DNA of 64,000 nucleotides from Faecalicatena_A orotica (GTDB lineage: Bacteria; Bacillota; Clostridia; Lachnospirales; Lachnospiraceae), in the NCBI RefSeq assembly GCF_040545875.1, contig NZ_JBEPMR010000021.1. One strand, given 5' to 3'. Shown here piece by piece: positions 16,284-24,854 of the stretch. The number at the start of each line of letters is the position of its first letter. Position 1 is the stretch's first letter. Under the pieces are notes generated by a model. It had not been told where the DNA came from. It made no database searches and saw only the letters and a program-made list of their open reading frames with translations. The position numbers and the translations under genes were made by a program.

Positions 16284-17645
16284 ATGGAAAAACTTTCTAA
16301 AAAAAGTATTTTCAGTTATGGGCTGGGGGATATGGCGAGTCAGCTCGTATGGAGCTTTGTGGGAACATATCTCACTGTGTACTATATGGATGTTGTAGGA
16401 CTTGCGCCTCTGGCTGTCTCAACAATTTTAATGGCTGCAAAGATTTGGGATGCAATTAATGACCCTATGATGGGGGGAATTGCAGAGAGAACGCGTACTA
16501 AATGGGGGCGTTTCAGACCGTACATTCTATTTGGGGCCCCGTTCCTTGGGTTGTTTAGTGTATTAACATTTACATCTCCATTTGGCAATGGTACAGCAGG
16601 CATTGTATGGGCTATATTTACATATATTGGGGCTGGTATGCTGTACACATTGGTTAACATCCCTTACGGTGCAATGGCGGGTGTAATGACTACACATGAC
16701 AGTGACCGGAACAAATTGAATTCTATAAGAGGGATTGGGATGCAGGTTGGTATGATGACGATTAACTTTGCATCGTCCATCATATTGGTCAAGATTTCAG
16801 GAAGTACAGAACAGATTTCAGGAAGTAGTTATACGATTGCAGCGATAATTTTTGCAGTAATCTCCCTGCCTATGTTTTTTATGGTGTTTAAGAATTCAAA
16901 AGAAGTCATCATGCCAAAAACCAGCACGGAAAAAGTTTCAATTGTAAAGAATTTAAAAGTAATTTTTACAAACAGGTATCTTATGATCATTGTACTTACA
17001 ATGCTGCTGCAAATGACAGGAAATATGGGACGCATAGGTATTATGGCATTCTATGTGAGAGACTGTCTGGGTAATTTTACATTGATGGCACTTCTTATGA
17101 CACTGCCTTCAATTGGAAGTATTATTGGTAATATTATAGCACCTTATTTAATCCGCAAACTTGGAGCGCATGGTAAAAGGAATGTTCTGGTTGCCAGCCT
17201 GATTGGTAAGGGAATTGGTCTTATCTGGATATTTATGGTGCCGTTCGACAATATCAAGATGGTGATTGCTGCCCATGTCTTCTTTGCGATTGCCGGCTTT
17301 GGATTCCCGTCTACATTGTCAATGGTTGCGGATTCCGTAGATTATCAGGACTTAAAGACAGGAGTACGTTCAGATGGTGTTGCATATGCTTTTTATGGAC
17401 TGGCAACAAAAGTGGGAAATGCCCTTGGCGGTTCCATCGGAGTTATGTTAATGGCCGCATTTGGTTATGTTGCAGGTAAAAATATTACATCAACAGCACA
17501 GCATGGAATTAATATGGCGGCTAACCTTGTTCCAGGAATCTTCTTTATTGCTGCGGGACTGCTTCCACTAATATTCTGGAAGCTGACTGATAAAGAGGCA
17601 GACGAAATTAGAGAAAAGATTGCAGTACGCAACGCAGCCGAATAA
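16284..17645 (+). CDS. GPH family sugar:cation symporter
   Basis: A 453-residue, 12-helix transporter of the glycoside-pentoside-hexuronide family (MelB/XylP-like MFS). It starts MEKLSKKSIFSYGLGDMASQ at ATG 16284 behind AAAGGAAG; the frame is open further upstream but has no ribosome site there. Family marks: YYMDVVGL, the NDPMMGGIAERTRTKWGRFRPYI loop with the cation-site Asp, and NIPYGAM. As first gene of the operon with oxidoreductases and C-glycoside deglycosidase-like subunits, it should import the glycoside. A second GPH transporter lies at 23418. Confidence 0.92.
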   Translation: MEKLSKKSIFSYGLGDMASQLVWSFVGTYLTVYYMDVVGLAPLAVSTILMAAKIWDAINDPMMGGIAERTRTKWGRFRPYILFGAPFLGLFSVLTFTSPFGNGTAGIVWAIFTYIGAGMLYTLVNIPYGAMAGVMTTHDSDRNKLNSIRGIGMQVGMMTINFASSIILVKISGSTEQISGSSYTIAAIIFAVISLPMFFMVFKNSKEVIMPKTSTEKVSIVKNLKVIFTNRYLMIIVLTMLLQMTGNMGRIGIMAFYVRDCLGNFTLMALLMTLPSIGSIIGNIIAPYLIRKLGAHGKRNVLVASLIGKGIGLIWIFMVPFDNIKMVIAAHVFFAIAGFGFPSTLSMVADSVDYQDLKTGVRSDGVAYAFYGLATKVGNALGGSIGVMLMAAFGYVAGKNITSTAQHGINMAANLVPGIFFIAAGLLPLIFWKLTDKEADEIREKIAVRNAAE

Positions 17646-17690
17646 AAAGTAAAACTAAATATCTGAATAAAATAACAGGAGGCAGTGATT

Positions 17691-18803
17691 ATGAAAAACG
17701 GAAAATTACAGGTGGCGGTTATAGGATGTGGGGGAATTGCAAACCAAAAACACTTCCCGGCATTAAGCAAGCAGGCAGACAAATGCGAGATTGTGGCATT
17801 TTGTGATATTTTGGAGGAACGTGCAAAGGAAGCAGCAGATAAATATGGAGCTGACAATGCAAAAGTATATACAGATTATATAGAACTGTTAAAAGATGCA
17901 GAAATTGATGTAGTACATGTGTGTACACCAAATGTAGCACACTGTCCAATTACAGTTGCAGCTTTTGAGGCAAGGAAAAATGTTATGTGCGAGAAACCTA
18001 TGGCGGCAACAACAGAAGATGCACAAAAGATGATGGATGCGTGGAAAAAATCTGGTAAAAAGTTTACAATCGGATATCAGAACCGTTTCCGTACAGACGC
18101 TCAGGCACTAAAGAGAGCCTGCGAGGAAGGGAAACTCGGAGATATTTATTTTGCTAAAGCACATGCAGTAAGAAGAAGGGCTGTTCCTACGTGGGGCGTA
18201 TTCCCGGATAAATCAAAACAAGGTGGCGGACCGTTAATTGATATCGGGACACATGCACTGGATATTACATTGTGGTGCATGGACAACTATAAGCCAAAAA
18301 CAGTGACTGGTTCTGTGTTTGAAAAATTAGGACATCTTCCGGAAGCTACAGAGGGCAATATGTTCGGACCTTGGGATCCGAAGGCATATGAAGTAGAAGA
18401 TTCTGCCTTTGGCTATATCAAAATGGAAAATGGAGCGACAATTTTCCTTGAATCTTCATGGGCTTTAAATGTAAAAGATTCTCGTGAAGCAGCAACTACT
18501 TTGTGCGGGACAAAAGCAGGGGCAGAAATGATTGGCGGAATGAGCGGAAAAGCCTATGACCTGGTTATCAATGAGACAACAGGTGGAATTTTGACGGAGG
18601 AACATATCTCTGATACAGGCGCTGTTGCATTCTTTGAAGGGAATGGAGGCGGAACACCGGCAGATAAAGAATGCAAGCAGTGGCTGGAAGCTATTTTAGA
18701 AGATAAAGAGCCTCTTGTAAAGGCGGAACAGGCATTCGTTGTAACGCAGATTCTTGACACCATCTACAAAGCGGCAGCAGAAGGCCATGAGGTACAATTG
18801 TAA
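17691..18803 (+). CDS. Gfo/Idh/MocA oxidoreductase, candidate glycoside 3-dehydrogenase
   Basis: A 370-residue NAD(P)-dependent sugar oxidoreductase. Rossmann motif GCGGIA at about 12-17, catalytic CEKP with Lys102, and GGGPLIDIGTHALD with the family Asp and His in the substrate domain. The start is ATG 17691, 8 nt after AGGAGG; a GTG two codons earlier is unlikely. In characterised C-glycoside systems (DgpA-type enzymes) a member of this family oxidises C3 of the sugar so that the C-C bond can be broken by elimination. That role is inferred here from the next two genes. The cofactor and sugar are not proven. Confidence 0.88.
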   Translation: MKNGKLQVAVIGCGGIANQKHFPALSKQADKCEIVAFCDILEERAKEAADKYGADNAKVYTDYIELLKDAEIDVVHVCTPNVAHCPITVAAFEARKNVMCEKPMAATTEDAQKMMDAWKKSGKKFTIGYQNRFRTDAQALKRACEEGKLGDIYFAKAHAVRRRAVPTWGVFPDKSKQGGGPLIDIGTHALDITLWCMDNYKPKTVTGSVFEKLGHLPEATEGNMFGPWDPKAYEVEDSAFGYIKMENGATIFLESSWALNVKDSREAATTLCGTKAGAEMIGGMSGKAYDLVINETTGGILTEEHISDTGAVAFFEGNGGGTPADKECKQWLEAILEDKEPLVKAEQAFVVTQILDTIYKAAAEGHEVQL

Positions 18804-18831
18804 TAGCATGATGGAAAAATAGGAGGCAGTT

Positions 18832-19704
18832 ATGTATCAATACAATAAAAAAGGGCCCAAAAGGGGCGTTGCATTATATAGCTATTCAGCTGAATTTGGA
18901 ATAAGTAAAAACTTAGAAGATTGTCTGGAAGATATGTTTGATATGGGGGCACATGGTCTGGAAATTCTGGCAAACACTCATATTGAAAACTATCCAAATC
19001 CGACAGATGAATGGGTGGAGGAGTGGTTTAGGCTGTTAGATAAATATGAAATAGTACCTGTGGAATATGGAAACTGGATCGACTCCCATGTACTTGGCCA
19101 TAGAGATTTGACAACAGAAGAGTCCTATAAGATGCTTAAGAGGGATATGCGCCTTGCTGCCAGGCTTGGGTTTACAGTAATGAGGACGAAGATGCCTGTC
19201 ATATCAGGTGATCTGGAACCAGTAAAGAACTGGCGCGAGATTATTAAAATGGCTCTTCCACTTGCGGAAGAATTAAATATTAAAATGTGTCCGGAGATTC
19301 ATGCACCGACAAATTTAAGCAATAAGCTGGTGGCAGATTATGTGGATTTCATAGAACAGACAGGAACAAAACACTTTGGGTTAAACATTGATTTTGGTCT
19401 GTTCCGTAACTTTTTTAAAGAAGGCGAACGCAGGCAGCCAGGATTTGTTGCAAGTAAACCAGAGGATATTATTCCATTACTTCCATACATATATTGCTGT
19501 CATGCAAAATTCAACAATATGAGTGATGATTTTGAAGAAACAACCATTCCCTATAGGGAAATTATTGAGATTATGAAGGTACATAAATGGGACGGGTATT
19601 TACTGAGTGAGTATGAAGGCCATGATAAGTACAACCAAGGGTATGAAGTAGGACAGACACTTAGAAAGCATCACATTTTACTTAAAAATTGTCTGGGAGA
19701 TTAG
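18832..19704 (+). CDS. TIM-barrel epimerase-like protein, C-glycoside deglycosidase alpha-like subunit
   Basis: A 290-residue sugar phosphate isomerase/epimerase-fold protein (AP endonuclease 2 superfamily). Metal ligands are visible in the usual order: Glu155 (CPEIHAP), Asp187 (NIDFGLF), His224 (YCCHAKFN) and Glu260 (LLSEYEGHD). His157, two residues after the first Glu, is placed like the catalytic base proposed for DgpC/CarC-type enzymes (from memory). GGAGGCAGTT precedes the start. The next gene, 10 bp on, encodes a beta-like partner. Together they would cleave a 3-oxo C-glycoside by metal-assisted deprotonation. A plain inosose-type isomerase is the alternative. Confidence 0.8.
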   Translation: MYQYNKKGPKRGVALYSYSAEFGISKNLEDCLEDMFDMGAHGLEILANTHIENYPNPTDEWVEEWFRLLDKYEIVPVEYGNWIDSHVLGHRDLTTEESYKMLKRDMRLAARLGFTVMRTKMPVISGDLEPVKNWREIIKMALPLAEELNIKMCPEIHAPTNLSNKLVADYVDFIEQTGTKHFGLNIDFGLFRNFFKEGERRQPGFVASKPEDIIPLLPYIYCCHAKFNNMSDDFEETTIPYREIIEIMKVHKWDGYLLSEYEGHDKYNQGYEVGQTLRKHHILLKNCLGD

Positions 19705-19714
19705 GAGGTAAACA

Positions 19715-20158
19715 ATGTTAGAACGGGACGTAATTCAGTCGATTGGGTTTAGGAATGTAGAAGAGGCAGGGGCTGTTACCGGGTTTCAGTTTAAGGTCAG
19801 ACTTCCGTATTATAGAGGAATATTCTTAAGTCAGCTACGGCCGGGAACGCTTTTCGTAGATGGGGAGCGTTTTGAAAGAGAAGAGATTATCTGGAATATT
19901 AATGGAAAAGATTTTACATATGAAGAAATGAAAACAGATATGGATACTCATTGGAGTGTTACAAAGCCTGCAGTTATTAAAGTGAAAAAAAAGGATGGAC
20001 TGGCGCAGGGGTATCATGACCTGACACTGGGATTTTGCTTCACATCATCCTACATGCCGCCGGTTATGCAGGATGCATTGGATCCTGATTGTGAGAGTAA
20101 AATTTCAATGCCGGAATTTGGTCATCATGTTAACCAAAGAAGGCTGTTAATTGTTTAG
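19715..20158 (+). CDS. C-glycoside deglycosidase beta-like subunit (DUF6379 type)
   Basis: A 147-residue beta-rich protein with the pattern I recall for the DgpB/CarB beta subunit family: GFQFKVRLPYYRGIFLSQL near residues 24-42, VDGERF, a central WSVTKPAVIKV strand, and GYHDLTLGFCFTSSYMPP. In known systems this small subunit binds the TIM-barrel subunit and completes the active-site pocket. There is no signal peptide. It lies 10 bp after the alpha-like gene and 14 bp before the second oxidoreductase. This gene is the main reason for reading the operon as C-glycoside cleavage, because the family is hardly seen outside such clusters. Confidence 0.78.
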   Translation: MLERDVIQSIGFRNVEEAGAVTGFQFKVRLPYYRGIFLSQLRPGTLFVDGERFEREEIIWNINGKDFTYEEMKTDMDTHWSVTKPAVIKVKKKDGLAQGYHDLTLGFCFTSSYMPPVMQDALDPDCESKISMPEFGHHVNQRRLLIV

Positions 20159-20172
20159 AGGTGAGAGGGATA

Positions 20173-21246
20173 ATGGAAGACATTAGAATTGGGATTATAG
20201 GTCACGGTTTTATGGGACATGAGCATGAGAAGATGCTTACCGTTATGGATGGCTACCGGGTAGTTGGAATTTCTGATATAGATTTGAAGCAGCTTGAGGA
20301 TGTGAAGGAAGGTATAAAAAGATATCATTCAAACGAAGAATTGTTTCAGGATCCGGAGGTACAGGTTGTGCTGATTGCCGCGAACAACAACCAGCATCAT
20401 GACCTGGCTTTGCAGGCAGCAAGAGCGGGAAAAGACATAATCTGTGAGAAACCGGTAGCTATGAATCTGGAAGAACTGGACGATATGATGAGGATAACGC
20501 GAGAGTGTGGGGTGAGATTTACTGTTCACCATCAGAGAAGGATGGACCCCGATTTTTGTACAGCAAAGGCGATAGTTGATCAGGGATCACTAGGCGATAT
20601 CTATACTATTAAAAGCAGCTTGTACGGGTTTAACGGCAACATGCATGACTGGCATGTATATATTCGTGAAGGCGGCGGAATGTTGTATGACTGGGGTGTA
20701 CACCTGTTGGATCAGATTTTGTTTATGATGCCGGAAGCAAAACTGACTAATGTTTACGCGGATATTCGTAATGTCATTAATCAAGAAGTGGATGATTACT
20801 TCAAGATTCTTATGCGGTTTGATAATCATATAACAGCAGAAGTAGAGCTGGGAACTTATTATTTGACAGATAAGATGCATGACAAATGGTTCGAGCGCCA
20901 TTGGTTTATCGGTGGAAACAAAGGAAGTGCTTATCTCGATGGATTCAGTCCGGAAGGGAAAATTGTGCGAACGGCGGGCCTGCTGCAGAATGCAGGCGAT
21001 AAAAGAACCATGACGGCAGCAGGTCCTACACGTTCTTTTGGACCTCCGCCAGATGGAAAGATTCTGACTGAACCTGTTCCAGAAGTAAACACAAATCATA
21101 AAGATTATTTTGAAAATTATAGAAAAGCATATTGGGGTGAAACAGAATTTTTGGTTCAGATTCCTGAGACGAGAAGGGTTCTTGCCCTGATGGATGCGGT
21201 TAGAGAATCTGGCCGCACAGGTCAGTCTGTCATTTTTGAAGCATAG
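20173..21246 (+). CDS. Second Gfo/Idh/MocA oxidoreductase
   Basis: A 357-residue oxidoreductase, distinct from the one at 17691. Rossmann motif GHGFMG at 10-15, CEKP with Lys93, and GGGMLYDWGVHLLDQIL in the substrate domain. ATG 20173 is preferred to the in-frame GTG at 20161 because GAGGTG lies 9 nt before it. It ends the operon; a hairpin terminator follows at 21309. Having two such enzymes suggests that one oxidises the glycoside at C3 while the other re-reduces the released 3-keto sugar, or that they handle different sugars (inference). Confidence 0.85.
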   Translation: MEDIRIGIIGHGFMGHEHEKMLTVMDGYRVVGISDIDLKQLEDVKEGIKRYHSNEELFQDPEVQVVLIAANNNQHHDLALQAARAGKDIICEKPVAMNLEELDDMMRITRECGVRFTVHHQRRMDPDFCTAKAIVDQGSLGDIYTIKSSLYGFNGNMHDWHVYIREGGGMLYDWGVHLLDQILFMMPEAKLTNVYADIRNVINQEVDDYFKILMRFDNHITAEVELGTYYLTDKMHDKWFERHWFIGGNKGSAYLDGFSPEGKIVRTAGLLQNAGDKRTMTAAGPTRSFGPPPDGKILTEPVPEVNTNHKDYFENYRKAYWGETEFLVQIPETRRVLALMDAVRESGRTGQSVIFEA

Positions 21247-21308
21247 TGAACTGAAAGCGGTAATTGACATTTATTTTTCATTTAATTATACTGTACATAG
21301 TACAAGGG

Positions 21309-21338
21309 GGTATAGTTTACGAACTATGCCTCTTTTTA
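21309..21338 (+). terminator. Terminator of the C-glycoside operon
   Basis: GGTATAGTT (21309-21317), loop TACG, AACTATGCC (21322-21330) with one G-U pair, then TCTTTTT. It lies between the oxidoreductase and the RelA/SpoT gene and argues against starting that gene further upstream. Confidence 0.75.
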
Positions 21339-21367
21339 ATGAAAAAAAAGAAACGGGGTACACTGCA

Positions 21368-22357
21368 ATGATTAAATTAAATGACTATTTATATTCTGGT
21401 GATACAGTTATTAAGATCTTGTATAAATACATGGAGGACCTTCGGGAATCTGCAAGGCGGACACATAATCCGGTTGACCTGATGCACTGCAACTTTTTAA
21501 TTCAGATTGCAAACCTTCTCGAACATAATGATTTTCTGACATCTCAATCACAGCGCCTCAGGGAATTTTATAAGTTTATGGCGACAGAGTACCCGTATCT
21601 GGCGTTTACCTTTAAAGGGAGGATAAAATCTTTAATCAGGGCAGAGGCAAAGTTTAATGGATATGTCGTGGAATATATATCAGACTATTATCATGGGCAT
21701 GGGATGTATCCTCCGGTTCCGGAACTGAAGAATAAGCTTAGCTGTTTCCGGGATTTGATTGCCTACAGAATTGTAATTTCTATGCCAAAATGCCACCTTG
21801 ATGAGGAGACAGATGTGGAAACGGAAGAAATAAAGTATCTATATGAGATTGCAAATTACCTTCCGGAGTTTCTGGAAGAGCGGGGTTTTACTGCAATTGT
21901 TTCCGGCAGTCAGGTGGAAAGGAAATCAGCCTTTCTAAAAGAATCTGTGCAGCCTTATTATAAAGACTATATTGCGAATGTAAACAGCTCCGGTTATCAG
22001 TCACTTCACATTACTTTTTATGATAATAGCGCCCGCTGTTATATCGAAGTTCAGTTGCGCACGAAAGGGATGGATGATTATGCTGAAATAGGCCCGGCAA
22101 ATCATCTGTGGTATGAAAAGCGGCAGGATAATGAGCGCGCAGAAAGAAATGCTGTACCGGCCGGGGAATGTATATATTTTGATGAGGCTTACGAGAGGGT
22201 TGTTCAGTTACAGCAGCTGGAGCTGTCAAAGATTGACGTCAATATGTTTTCTGCCGCAGATAACAGCTTGATAAATGATGGCTGTGGATTATACCGCGGC
22301 AGGGTAATTCTGCCTTATGAACATTTATCCAGATTCCAGAATGATTTAATTGACTAA
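21368..22357 (+). CDS. Stand-alone RelA/SpoT-type nucleotide synthetase
   Basis: A 329-residue protein with no HD hydrolase or regulatory TGS/ACT domains. Residues about 1-100 are helical. About 100-270 carry the synthetase signature: FRDLIAYRIVI with Asp129, VNSSGYQSLHITFY, and YIEVQLRTKGMDDYAE with Glu227, matching the metal-binding and catalytic acids of (p)ppGpp synthetases. Start ATG 21368 is chosen because an upstream Met falls within the terminator. Product may be (p)ppGpp or a related alarmone; a toxic or tRNA-modifying small synthetase is also possible. It sits between two glycoside operons and has no obvious antitoxin beside it. Confidence 0.85.
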   Translation: MIKLNDYLYSGDTVIKILYKYMEDLRESARRTHNPVDLMHCNFLIQIANLLEHNDFLTSQSQRLREFYKFMATEYPYLAFTFKGRIKSLIRAEAKFNGYVVEYISDYYHGHGMYPPVPELKNKLSCFRDLIAYRIVISMPKCHLDEETDVETEEIKYLYEIANYLPEFLEERGFTAIVSGSQVERKSAFLKESVQPYYKDYIANVNSSGYQSLHITFYDNSARCYIEVQLRTKGMDDYAEIGPANHLWYEKRQDNERAERNAVPAGECIYFDEAYERVVQLQQLELSKIDVNMFSAADNSLINDGCGLYRGRVILPYEHLSRFQNDLID

Positions 22358-22393
22358 AACAGGGAGATGTTTATGGGGCTTTTTCTGATTGTT

Positions 22394-23278
22394 TTATTCT
22401 TTCTTTCCCTCTGACTGATAGGCTTCGCTGTATTCGCTGGGAGATAACATGAAACAATCTTTAAAGCATTTCGAAAAATGAGAGTAATTTTTAAAGCCGG
22501 AATCGATACAGGCATCATAAGGAGCGCATCCATTTGCAAGCATGGTTTTGGAGGTATTCAGCCTTTTGCGGAGAATGTACTGGTGCAGGGTGAGTCCTGT
22601 GTACTGCTTGAAGAGCCGTGTCAGGTAGTATTTGCTGATATAAAAATGTTCTGACAGATTATCAAGTGTCAGTTCTTCACATAGATTCTGGTTGATATAA
22701 AAGATCACGTCATTGACCTTGGGATTGTTGATCAGATGGATTCCAGGGGTAATGGTCGTGTTCAGATGAGCCTGATTCAGGAGGATCAGCAGTTCCGTGG
22801 CGTAACAGTCTCTAAGTGCCCGGTCGCCAAAAATTTTCTCGTCTGCAGGCTTCATAAGCTGTTCAAATAGTTTTACAATCTCATGGAAGGTCTCACTGTC
22901 TGCATGGAGCAGGTTGAAATGCATTTTCGAAGAAGAATCAAAACAGGCAGCCACATCTGCATCGATAATCTGGGCGTTTAGTTTATTGACAAAATCAGGA
23001 TGAAACCAGCCCACAAAGCGTTCATAAGGTTTGCCATCTCTGATGATGGCGCGGTGGAGTTCACTGCTGTTGGTGAGCAGGATATCACCGGGGCGCAGCG
23101 GATAAGTCTTGTCTTCCACCTGATAATCTACTTTCCCTCCAAGAAAGACAAGAACCTCATAAAAGTTATGCATATGAAAATCAAGATCAATCGCACGATC
23201 AGTATAATTATGGAATATTTCATATGTATTTGTATTCATGACCTGTCGGTCATCTTTCAGCCAGATCTGTCCTTTCAT
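22394..23278 (-). CDS. AraC family regulator with cupin sensor
   Basis: A 294-residue regulator. The cupin domain (about 20-110: FHMHNFYEVLVFLGGKVDYQ, LRPGDILLTNSSELHR) binds a small ligand. The C-terminal two helix-turn-helix motifs cover about 190-285 (LTLDNLSEHFYISKYYLTRLFKQYTG; CIDSGFKNYSHFSKCFKDCFMLSPSEY). AGGAG precedes the ATG. It is divergent from the GPH transporter and beta-glucuronidase operon, with a 139-bp shared promoter region, so it is the probable activator of glucuronide use. Unlike the AraC at 13744 it has no fused glycosidase domain. Confidence 0.9.
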   Translation of the reverse strand: MKGQIWLKDDRQVMNTNTYEIFHNYTDRAIDLDFHMHNFYEVLVFLGGKVDYQVEDKTYPLRPGDILLTNSSELHRAIIRDGKPYERFVGWFHPDFVNKLNAQIIDADVAACFDSSSKMHFNLLHADSETFHEIVKLFEQLMKPADEKIFGDRALRDCYATELLILLNQAHLNTTITPGIHLINNPKVNDVIFYINQNLCEELTLDNLSEHFYISKYYLTRLFKQYTGLTLHQYILRKRLNTSKTMLANGCAPYDACIDSGFKNYSHFSKCFKDCFMLSPSEYSEAYQSEGKKE

Positions 23279-23336
23279 GACAATTTTTCTCCTTTTGAAT
23301 TTAAAAAGCTGTATAATTAGGCAATTATTTTACTAT

Positions 23337-23365
23337 ATTATAGCAATTTTTACAAAGTAATGCAA
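23337..23365 (-). promoter_or_regulatory. Promoter of the AraC gene
   Basis: On the minus strand: -35 TTGCAT (23360-23365), 17-bp spacer, -10 TATAAT (23337-23342). On the plus strand the same gap holds an extended -10 (TGATATACT) for the transporter gene without a clear -35, as expected for an activator-dependent promoter. Confidence 0.6.
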
Positions 23366-23417
23366 TGGAAATAGTGATATACTTTCTTCAGATCAAAATG
23401 GTTTGGAGGAAAGAAGA

Positions 23418-24854
23418 ATGAGAAAATTTGGAACCCGGGATAAGGTCGGGTACATGTTTGGAGATTTTGGAAATGATTTCTTTTTCGTTTCAGTGGGGAC
23501 ATTTTTAACAGTATTCTATACGGATGTATTGGGAATCAGCGGAACTGTTATTGGAATGATATTTTTAGTGGCCAGAGTGTGGGATGCGTTTACCGATGTT
23601 ATGATGGGGCGGATCGTGGATCTGTCTAAACCCGCGAAGGACGGGAAGTTCCGGCCCTGGATACGAAGGATGGCGCTGCCGCTTGTGATCTCCGGCATTC
23701 TATTGTTCCTGCCTGTGACAAGACTGACGATGAAAGCAAAGATAACTTATGCGGTGATTACATATATCATTTATGGAATGATGTACACAGCGGTCAATAT
23801 CCCTTATGGTTCGATGTCATCTATTATGACAAATGATCCGGCGGAGAGGGCTTCGCTCTCCACATTTAGAAATGTGGGCTCGTCCATTTCAAGTGCGTTG
23901 GTGAATGCTTTGATCCCGCTGTTCTGTTTTGTACCGGTTGTTCTAGCTTCAGGTGAAAAAATAGAGAAGCCTTCCGGCATCCGGTTCCTGATCATTATGA
24001 CTGTATTCGGCGTATGTGCACTTATCTGCTATTTCTTATGCCACAGGTTCTGTACGGAACGTATCAAAAGTGAAGTTATGAGTGAGGAAGAAAAAAAGAA
24101 CGGCGGGAGTATGAAGGCAACTATGAGAGGTGTGATAAGAAACAAGCCTTTGATTGTACTGATTATCGTGGCAATAGTTCTTCTGCTTTCACAGCAGATT
24201 ACAGGTACGATTAATACCTATGTGTACAAGGATTATTTCCAGAAATCAGGCCTGCTCTCTATTGCCGGTCTGCTGATGACAATTTGTACCTTTGCACTTG
24301 CACCGTTTATTACCGGGATTGTTGCAAGATTTGGAAAGAAAGAAGCAATTGTGGCCGCAACGCTGACTTCCAGTTTCTTCTATCTGCTATTAGGGTTTCT
24401 GCATGTGGATAATGTGTGGGTTTACCTGGTACTGAGTTTATGTGCGACCTTTGGTGCAGCATTTTTCAATACGATTGTCTGGGCACTGGTTCTGGATGTT
24501 ATAGACTTTCAGGAGCTGACAACCGGACATAGGAGTGATGCAACAATTTATGCCATGTATTCTTTCTCAAGGAAAATAGGACAGGCGTTAGCAGGCGGTC
24601 TGGGCGGATTTGCACTGACTATGGTAGGCTATATCTCGTCATCGGGAGACACGGCAGTACGCCAGACAGCATCAACGGTGAATCATATTTATAATGTGGC
24701 GACCTTTATTCCGGGAATTACATATCTTTTGATTGCGCTGATTATGCTTTTTGCGTATCCATTGACTAAGAAGAAAGTATTGGAAATCACAGAGACATTA
24801 CAGAGTTTACGTATGAAGAAGGAGGAAAACAATGCTGTATCCACAGATAAATAA
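23418..24854 (+). CDS. GPH family glucuronide:cation symporter
   Basis: A 478-residue, 12-helix GPH/MelB-type symporter starting MRKFGTRDKVGYMFGDFGND at ATG 23418 after GGAGGAAAGAAG; an in-frame TTG five codons upstream is less likely. Marks: FYTDVLGI, WDAFTDVMMGRIVD with the cation-site Asp, NIPYGSM. Its 3' end overlaps the beta-glucuronidase start by 23 bp, so the pair is one unit and the substrate is most likely a glucuronide conjugate. Compared with the transporter at 16284 it has a longer central loop and a charged C-terminal tail. Confidence 0.9.
   Translation: MRKFGTRDKVGYMFGDFGNDFFFVSVGTFLTVFYTDVLGISGTVIGMIFLVARVWDAFTDVMMGRIVDLSKPAKDGKFRPWIRRMALPLVISGILLFLPVTRLTMKAKITYAVITYIIYGMMYTAVNIPYGSMSSIMTNDPAERASLSTFRNVGSSISSALVNALIPLFCFVPVVLASGEKIEKPSGIRFLIIMTVFGVCALICYFLCHRFCTERIKSEVMSEEEKKNGGSMKATMRGVIRNKPLIVLIIVAIVLLLSQQITGTINTYVYKDYFQKSGLLSIAGLLMTICTFALAPFITGIVARFGKKEAIVAATLTSSFFYLLLGFLHVDNVWVYLVLSLCATFGAAFFNTIVWALVLDVIDFQELTTGHRSDATIYAMYSFSRKIGQALAGGLGGFALTMVGYISSSGDTAVRQTASTVNHIYNVATFIPGITYLLIALIMLFAYPLTKKKVLEITETLQSLRMKKEENNAVSTDK

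Noticed and set aside
21194..21367. Upstream extension of the RelA/SpoT gene
   Set aside because: It would overlap the oxidoreductase end and run through a terminator hairpin at 21309-21338.
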